DNA of 35,590 bases, from the IMG/VR virus record IMGVR_UViG_3300031784_002747, positions 1 through 35,590 of that record; one strand, written 5' to 3'. The stretch comes from a virus. The position numbers and the translations under genes were made by a program. Below are positions 31,403 to 35,590 of the stretch, one piece after another (position 1 is the first letter of the stretch; each line of letters starts with the position of its first letter). Under the pieces are notes generated by a model. That model did not search any database, was not told where the DNA came from, and saw only the letters and a program-made list of their open reading frames with translations.

Positions 31403-33277
31403 TTATCTCAATTCTCTCAAGTCGAATGTTCTAACTCCATCAACTGTGATACGTCCGTAGAAACGGTTGTTAACCATTTTCTTAGCGTATCTTGTCATAA
31501 TACCTTTGATAGGTGTGAAGTTGAATGGGTTGTACATTGTAGGTGTCAATTGTAGAGGTACATACGGTGCGTAGATGTAACCTGTGTCTAACAATGATGT
31601 TCCTTTGTGTCCAATCAAAACTTGGTTTGGTGGGAAGTAAGGATCACGGTACACTTGGTAACGTCCTGCTAAAGTACCAACTCTTTCGATACCCATGTTA
31701 TACTGATCTTGCTCAGGAGATGCGTTAGATACGTGGAAGTATTCTAAATCATCAAAGATTGCTGAAACTTCAGAAGATACAACGATCCAGTTAGCACCAC
31801 CTCTCAAAGTAGATTTGTGGATTTGTGCTGACAATTGGTTGATTGCTGTAATTAAAGTTTGGTTCCAATCTTTCTGAGTGTAAGATGTAGTTTGAGAAAT
31901 TCTTCTCCATCCGTTGTAGTCCCAACGTAAGTTCCAAGCCGCTCCTTTTCTCAAGTCACGTAAGATCTCACGGTCAATCTCTGCTGCAACTTGCTCAGAT
32001 AACAATGCTGTTAACTCAGCCTCAGCGTCGATGTTATGGAATGCTGCAACGTCTTGAGCTAACTCAGGAGACCATTGTGCTCTTAATTTTCTTTCAGTTA
32101 CGGAAACAGTTACTGAATCCAAGTCGAAAGAAACCTCTCCGATTTTGTCTTCAAATTCCATTTCTTCGTATCTTCTAAATACCGCTACGAAAGAAGTACC
32201 AGAAGTTGCCGAGAAAATTGTTGTACCTGTGTAACCGTCTAATGAATCAGAACTACAGTCAGCACATATTGGACAAGATAGATCAACTTCTAAGTAGATA
32301 CATCCATCTGCAGAACAGATATTTTTGAATGAACCACCGTTACCATCTGTTGGCCAAGTTGTAGTTACAGTGTTACCATATTGTACGATACCTTTACCGT
32401 ATTGTTGAGTAACAACTCTAAATAACAATGGAACAGCCACGTTGTTTGAATCTTTAATAACATTACAAGGAGTTGTAGATGAAGAGAATACACTTAAATT
32501 AGTAAAGATTTTAAGGTCAGAAAGGAAAGTTTCAGAATCCATTTCGTTTCCATCAGGTCCGATTAATTTACCTGCTCCTGTATCTGCGAAACCACACATT
32601 TTAATGATTAATTTTCTTTGGTTACCCGCTGCGATTTGAACACCACCTGCTGGTACACCACCTGCTACAGTTGCATCAACTAATGAACCACTTGACCACG
32701 CTTGAAGTGTGGTTGAAGCTGTTACGGCTGACCAACGACCTTTAGAATAGTCAAATAATCCTGGAGGATCTAATCCTGCTTCAGCACCTTCGTAGAATAA
32801 ATCATAAAGATTCTTTCCGAATGCTCCTGCATTGTCAGGATATCCTGCTCCTGGTCCTGAGTTACCTGTACCACCTGCTGTAGGTCCGTTAGGTGCTCCG
32901 ATTGGTGCGTAGTGCTCATTTCCAGTACCTGCTGGATTATATCCTTGGATACGAGGTACAAAGTAAAACAATTTACCGATAGGTAAGTTCATTGCTTGTA
33001 CAGATACGATATCGTTAGCCAACAATTTAGAGAAAACTCTTCTTACGATAGGGAAAACAACTGTTTCGAACGCTCCGTTAGAACCTTCAGAAGTTGCCTC
33101 GTTAATTAAGAAAGAAGCTTGGTTTTCATATAACTGTGCTACGTTTTCTTTTAGGTGGCCTCTAAGACCTTCAAGGAATCCTAATTTATCCCATTTGTTA
33201 ATAGTATCTTCTTTGATAACTTTAAGGTGTTTTAAACCGATGTTACCAACAAGACCTGATTCTAATAATGCTCCCAT
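31403..33277 (-). CDS. Major capsid protein, gp23-like
   Basis: 624 residues, longer than T4 gp23 (521). The signature region SFDLDSVTVSVTERKLRAQ, then WSPELAQDVAAFHNIDAEAE and LLSEQVAAEIDREILRDL, is unmistakably gp23. The N-terminal 60 residues are the expected propeptide, ending SFLINE before ATSEGSNG; cleavage after E60 by the gp21 protease fits the I/L-x-E rule and the T4 site after E65. An insertion at about 325-355 contains a Cys cluster (CPICADC) absent from T4. The C-terminus (FYGRITVDGVRTFDLRELR) is complete. The gene is visibly less AT-rich than its neighbours and uses a narrower codon set, as expected for the most abundant virion protein. Confidence 0.95.
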   Translation of the reverse strand: MGALLESGLVGNIGLKHLKVIKEDTINKWDKLGFLEGLRGHLKENVAQLYENQASFLINEATSEGSNGAFETVVFPIVRRVFSKLLANDIVSVQAMNLPIGKLFYFVPRIQGYNPAGTGNEHYAPIGAPNGPTAGGTGNSGPGAGYPDNAGAFGKNLYDLFYEGAEAGLDPPGLFDYSKGRWSAVTASTTLQAWSSGSLVDATVAGGVPAGGVQIAAGNQRKLIIKMCGFADTGAGKLIGPDGNEMDSETFLSDLKIFTNLSVFSSSTTPCNVIKDSNNVAVPLLFRVVTQQYGKGIVQYGNTVTTTWPTDGNGGSFKNICSADGCIYLEVDLSCPICADCSSDSLDGYTGTTIFSATSGTSFVAVFRRYEEMEFEDKIGEVSFDLDSVTVSVTERKLRAQWSPELAQDVAAFHNIDAEAELTALLSEQVAAEIDREILRDLRKGAAWNLRWDYNGWRRISQTTSYTQKDWNQTLITAINQLSAQIHKSTLRGGANWIVVSSEVSAIFDDLEYFHVSNASPEQDQYNMGIERVGTLAGRYQVYRDPYFPPNQVLIGHKGTSLLDTGYIYAPYVPLQLTPTMYNPFNFTPIKGIMTRYAKKMVNNRFYGRITVDGVRTFDLRELR

Positions 33278-33309
33278 TTTTTTGGTTTTTTATTTTATTT
33301 GTTTATTTT

Positions 33310-34776
33310 TTATTTTATTTTTGACATTAAATCTTTCATTCTCAAGAATTGAGGATTTTCATACGTTTTAGATTCAATTAAATTAACTGCTGATCCAGAT
33401 GTTGGTGTTTTTTCAACAGTTCTTTCAAATGATTCTGTAATCGTATTACTATCCTTACTTACCGTATCTGAAAGTTCGTCTTTTATTGATCTATACAAAT
33501 TTTTAGATTCTTTAAGAGTTTCAACACTATCAAATCTTTTCAAGATATTAATTTTCTCTTGTTTTGTTGTTGAGTGTTCAGTAAATAAACGAGTAGCGTA
33601 TGCTAAGTTTGAATTGAATACCGCAACTTCGTTTAATTTATCTCTAAATACATTTAATGCATTTCTATACTCTTCATTTTTTTCTCTAAGAATTTGTAAT
33701 TCTCTTGCGTCCACACTTTCTTTTTTAATTGCTGTATTCGCTTTTGAGTGTGCTCTTGGTTTAGGTAAACCACCTTTTCTAAAATTAGAACCATTCCCTA
33801 ACGTACGAGACGCTTCTTTGGTTTCCATTTTTTTAACGGTAGTGTTTTTACCTTTTTCCATGTTTTCACCTTCTTTGTATTCAAATTTGGCTTTACCCAT
33901 ACCAACTCCTCTGGTTCCTTGTTTCATTTTTGTTTTGAAACCTTGTCCTTGATTTGGTTTTTTGTCATATTTGAATTTAGACGCATTACCCATACCAACT
34001 CCTTTTGCTTTGAAATTAGATTTTGATTCAATAACAAATTCTTCCTCTTCATCTTCTTCTAATTGAGACCAATCTGTCTCATCATCAATGTCAAGTTCAA
34101 AATCGTCATCGTCATCTTCATCATCGTCTTGTGTATGTTTTTTACGTCCCATATGATAACGTTCTTCCATTTCACCACTCATGTGTTTAGAAAATTCGTC
34201 CTCATCACCATCTTCTTCGTCTAATACGATTTCATAAATGGTTTCAGTAACATCCTCTTCCTCATCCATCCAAGCTTCATCAAGTTCATCGTTTTTCATC
34301 ATTTCGATTTCATCTTGTTCTTGTTCGGATTCACTTAATTGGATAAAATAGTCAACATCGTTATTCTCATCAGATAAATGTATCATATCGTCTTCTTTTT
34401 TAACAATTACACCGTCTTCAGGTCCCATGGCTTTAAAAACTTTTAATACGTCTGTAGCCGATGCTCCTCTTAAATCAAGTGTATCGTCATCGTCCATTTC
34501 GTCTCCCATGTCAACGCCTAAATTTAGTTCGTCATCATCTTCGTCACCAATGTCCGCATTATCAGCATCATCATCAGATACGTCAGTATCGTCAAACTCA
34601 GCATCTACATCAATCTCCTCATCGTCATCTTGTTCGTTAAGGGACTCTTTTACTAATGATCTGATTTCTTCCTTCATTGTAGAAGCAAGTATTCCTTTTG
34701 CATTTTCGTTGATAACTTCTTCCAAATTTTTCATTTGTAAGAAAGTATCTTCAACCAATGATTTTTCTTTGCTCAT
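33310..34776 (-). CDS. Prohead scaffold protein, gp22-like
   Basis: 488 residues. It has the gp22 position between the prohead protease and the capsid protein. The C-terminal third matches scaffold proteins of T4-like phages: LQILREKNEEYRNALNVF, LNEVAVFNSNLAYATRLFT and KINILKRFDSVETLKESKN, a coiled coil with the N-A/S-x-L-x-Y-x-x-x-x-F motif. The N-terminal 250 residues are extremely acidic (long Asp/Glu runs), with a helical start (MKEEIRSLVKESLNE) whose LNE fits the prohead protease rule. In between is a basic Gly/Lys/Met segment with two related units (KGVGMGNASKFKYDK and RGVGMGKAKFEYKEG). T4 gp22 is 269 residues, so this version is much enlarged. It would form the core and be degraded on maturation. 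Confidence 0.85.
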   Translation of the reverse strand: MSKEKSLVEDTFLQMKNLEEVINENAKGILASTMKEEIRSLVKESLNEQDDDEEIDVDAEFDDTDVSDDDADNADIGDEDDDELNLGVDMGDEMDDDDTLDLRGASATDVLKVFKAMGPEDGVIVKKEDDMIHLSDENNDVDYFIQLSESEQEQDEIEMMKNDELDEAWMDEEEDVTETIYEIVLDEEDGDEDEFSKHMSGEMEERYHMGRKKHTQDDDEDDDDDFELDIDDETDWSQLEEDEEEEFVIESKSNFKAKGVGMGNASKFKYDKKPNQGQGFKTKMKQGTRGVGMGKAKFEYKEGENMEKGKNTTVKKMETKEASRTLGNGSNFRKGGLPKPRAHSKANTAIKKESVDARELQILREKNEEYRNALNVFRDKLNEVAVFNSNLAYATRLFTEHSTTKQEKINILKRFDSVETLKESKNLYRSIKDELSDTVSKDSNTITESFERTVEKTPTSGSAVNLIESKTYENPQFLRMKDLMSKIK

Positions 34777-34798
34777 TATAGTTTTGTTGTTTTTACAA

Positions 34799-34806
34799 TA
34801 TAAATA
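34799..34806 (-). promoter_or_regulatory. TATTTATA octamer upstream of the scaffold gene
   Basis: On the minus strand this reads TATTTATA, 22 bases before the ATG at 34776, at a plausible promoter distance. The plus-strand reading is TATAAATA, the T4 late consensus, but pointing away from the scaffold gene. Supports a separate transcript for scaffold and capsid genes after the terminator at 34854. Confidence 0.35.
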
Positions 34807-34853
34807 GTATCTAAATTGAAAAAATTCACATTTTTATAACATTGAGACAAAAA

Positions 34854-34884
34854 AAAATGGAGATATTAAAAATACCCCCATTTT
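34854..34884 (-). terminator. Terminator after the small gene at 34909
   Basis: On the minus strand AAAATGGGGGTATT, loop TTT, AATATCTCCATTTT forms a 14-base stem with two G-T wobbles, followed by a T-tract (34857-34848). The wobbles pair only on the minus-strand RNA, so it acts on transcripts coming from 35124. Confidence 0.8.
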
Positions 34885-34908
34885 ATTAAAATGTAATTAA
34901 ATTAAAAT

Positions 34909-35124
34909 TTAGTCGATAACCTCATCAATTTTACTTTCTGTGATTGATGTAATTCTCCAATCCATTGTGTAGTGTTCATAAACTTTGGTTACTTTTGCCT
35001 CAACATCAGTAGGGGTATAACCCAATACTAATTTTTCCTCTCTAACTTTTCTAACCTTTCCTGATTCACTGTCTAATAAATCAGATGTGATTTTAGCCAC
35101 AAAATACTTTTCTCCTTGTTCCAT
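34909..35124 (-). CDS. DUF4494-like small protein
   Basis: 71 residues: EKYFVAKITSDLLDSESGK, VRKVREEKLVLGYTPTDVEA, KVTKVYEH, WRITSITESKIDEVI. The order (basic strand with K-V-x-E, then L-V-x-x-x-T-x-x-E-A and a final I-x-x-I-x-x-S-x-I) matches what I remember of DUF4494, a family of small proteins in Bacteroidota and their phages; its function is not known. In T4 no such gene lies between 21 and 22. It is separated from the scaffold gene by a terminator. Confidence 0.7.
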   Translation of the reverse strand: MEQGEKYFVAKITSDLLDSESGKVRKVREEKLVLGYTPTDVEAKVTKVYEHYTMDWRITSITESKIDEVID

Positions 35125-35160
35125 AATTTTTATTTTTATTAAATCATAGAACTTATTTTT

Positions 35161-35590
35161 TTATTTGTCAAGAAATGATGTTAATTTATCCATTAAACTT
35201 TTTGTTTTTTCAACAGACGAAGATTCCATTCCGGTTGCTCTTTCAATATTCATCTTTCTATCCTCATCTAAATTTTCCTCATATTTTAAACGATCGTTTT
35301 TATCTAAGAATAAATAAGCCCCCGGTGTAGACGGAGAAGATACGAGGTCAAAACAGATTAATTCAAAATCATCTTGTACTTCATTTTGATCCCCCACTTT
35401 TTTAAGTGATCCAACACCACGAGAAGAAATACCTAATGTAACCCCTTGACGTAAATAGTTTGCCGCTAGATCTCCTTTTGTGGAAACAATGCCCCTTTCG
35501 TGAAATCCTGGACTTGTAAGTAATTTTATTTTACCTAATAATACAGGACCTTCCCACCACACATCAGTGATAATATGAGAAACACGATCC
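35161..35590 (-). CDS. Prohead protease, gp21-like, C-terminal part (cut by right window edge)
   Basis: The reading frame is open to the right edge, so the visible 142 residues are the C-terminal part; a GTG at 35562 is inside the gene and should not be taken as the start. VSHIITDVWWEGPVLLGKI leads to YLRQGVTLGISSRGVGSLK, in which the serine of S-S-R-G is the expected nucleophile of T4-type prohead proteases, then FELICFDLVSSPSTPGAYL, all typical of gp21. The His of SHII may be part of the catalytic set, but the usual catalytic His could lie beyond the window. The acidic helical tail ends SLMDKLTSFLDK. It would cleave scaffold, capsid and internal proteins after I/L-x-E. Confidence 0.88.
   Translation of the reverse strand, partial: DRVSHIITDVWWEGPVLLGKIKLLTSPGFHERGIVSTKGDLAANYLRQGVTLGISSRGVGSLKKVGDQNEVQDDFELICFDLVSSPSTPGAYLFLDKNDRLKYEENLDEDRKMNIERATGMESSSVEKTKSLMDKLTSFLDK

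Noticed and set aside
35161-35562. Prohead protease taken as complete from the GTG at 35562
   Set aside because: The frame stays open to the window edge and the preceding residues (DRVSHIITDV) belong to the conserved protease, so the gene is cut by the window.

Overview
The window looks like part of the genome of a tailed phage with a T4-type virion (contractile tail) infecting a member of the Bacteroidota. The T4-type core is recognisable by sequence: the C-terminal end of a gp21-like prohead protease, a gp22-like scaffold, a gp23-like major capsid protein, a gp55-like late sigma factor, a gp5-like baseplate hub protein with an OB domain, and PhoH. The host assignment is an inference. It rests on the AT-rich composition, the lack of Shine-Dalgarno sequences (leaders are A-rich), a TAnnTTTG promoter element at 29926-29933, and a small DUF4494-like protein, a family I know mainly from Bacteroidota and their phages.

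Layout. (1) 1-4507, minus strand: the start of a gene cut by the left edge, then a very large Cys-rich, Pro/Thr-linked probable virion surface protein. (2) 4558-7519, plus strand: five genes of unknown role, including a WYL-like protein, closed by a terminator at 7544. (3) 7634-19273, plus strand: a tightly overlapping run of carbohydrate genes with two nucleic-acid enzymes (an exonuclease and a dUTPase) near its start. It holds several glycosyltransferases (GT-B, GT2, GT25, GT11-like, GT10-like), a DegT aminotransferase with its acyltransferase, and a three-enzyme set (Fcl/ColC-like, ColD-like, Gmd) that should make GDP-L-colitose. (4) 19287-23929: PhoH, a degenerate HAD protein, two more glycosyltransferases and the late sigma factor. 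(5) 23932-29318: tail/baseplate and other structural genes. (6) 29322-31350: small genes in changing orientation, two of which encode probable capsid-internal proteins. (7) 31403-35590, minus strand: the capsid module in the T4 order 21-(small gene)-22-23.

How the parts work together. The capsid module would build a gp22 scaffold, coat it with gp23 and process it with gp21. I/L-x-E cleavage sites can be seen at the expected place in gp23 and also at the N-termini of two Cys/Lys-rich proteins (29322 and 30345), which suggests those two are packed into the head and trimmed. The sigma factor implies a T4-like late promoter system; several intergenic regions carry TATTTATW/TATAAATA-like octamers, although their orientation is not consistent. 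The sugar operon is the most unusual part. Gmd makes GDP-4-keto-6-deoxymannose. The ColD-like enzyme has His in place of the PLP lysine and would remove the 3-hydroxyl. The Fcl/ColC-like enzyme would then epimerise and reduce the product. The fucosyltransferase-like GT10 and GT11 enzymes are natural candidates to transfer the resulting deoxysugar to virion proteins, to modified DNA or to host surface glycans.

No tRNA, rRNA, CRISPR array, transposon or integrase was seen. Apart from the transcription signals listed, no stretch longer than 300 bases lacks a gene.
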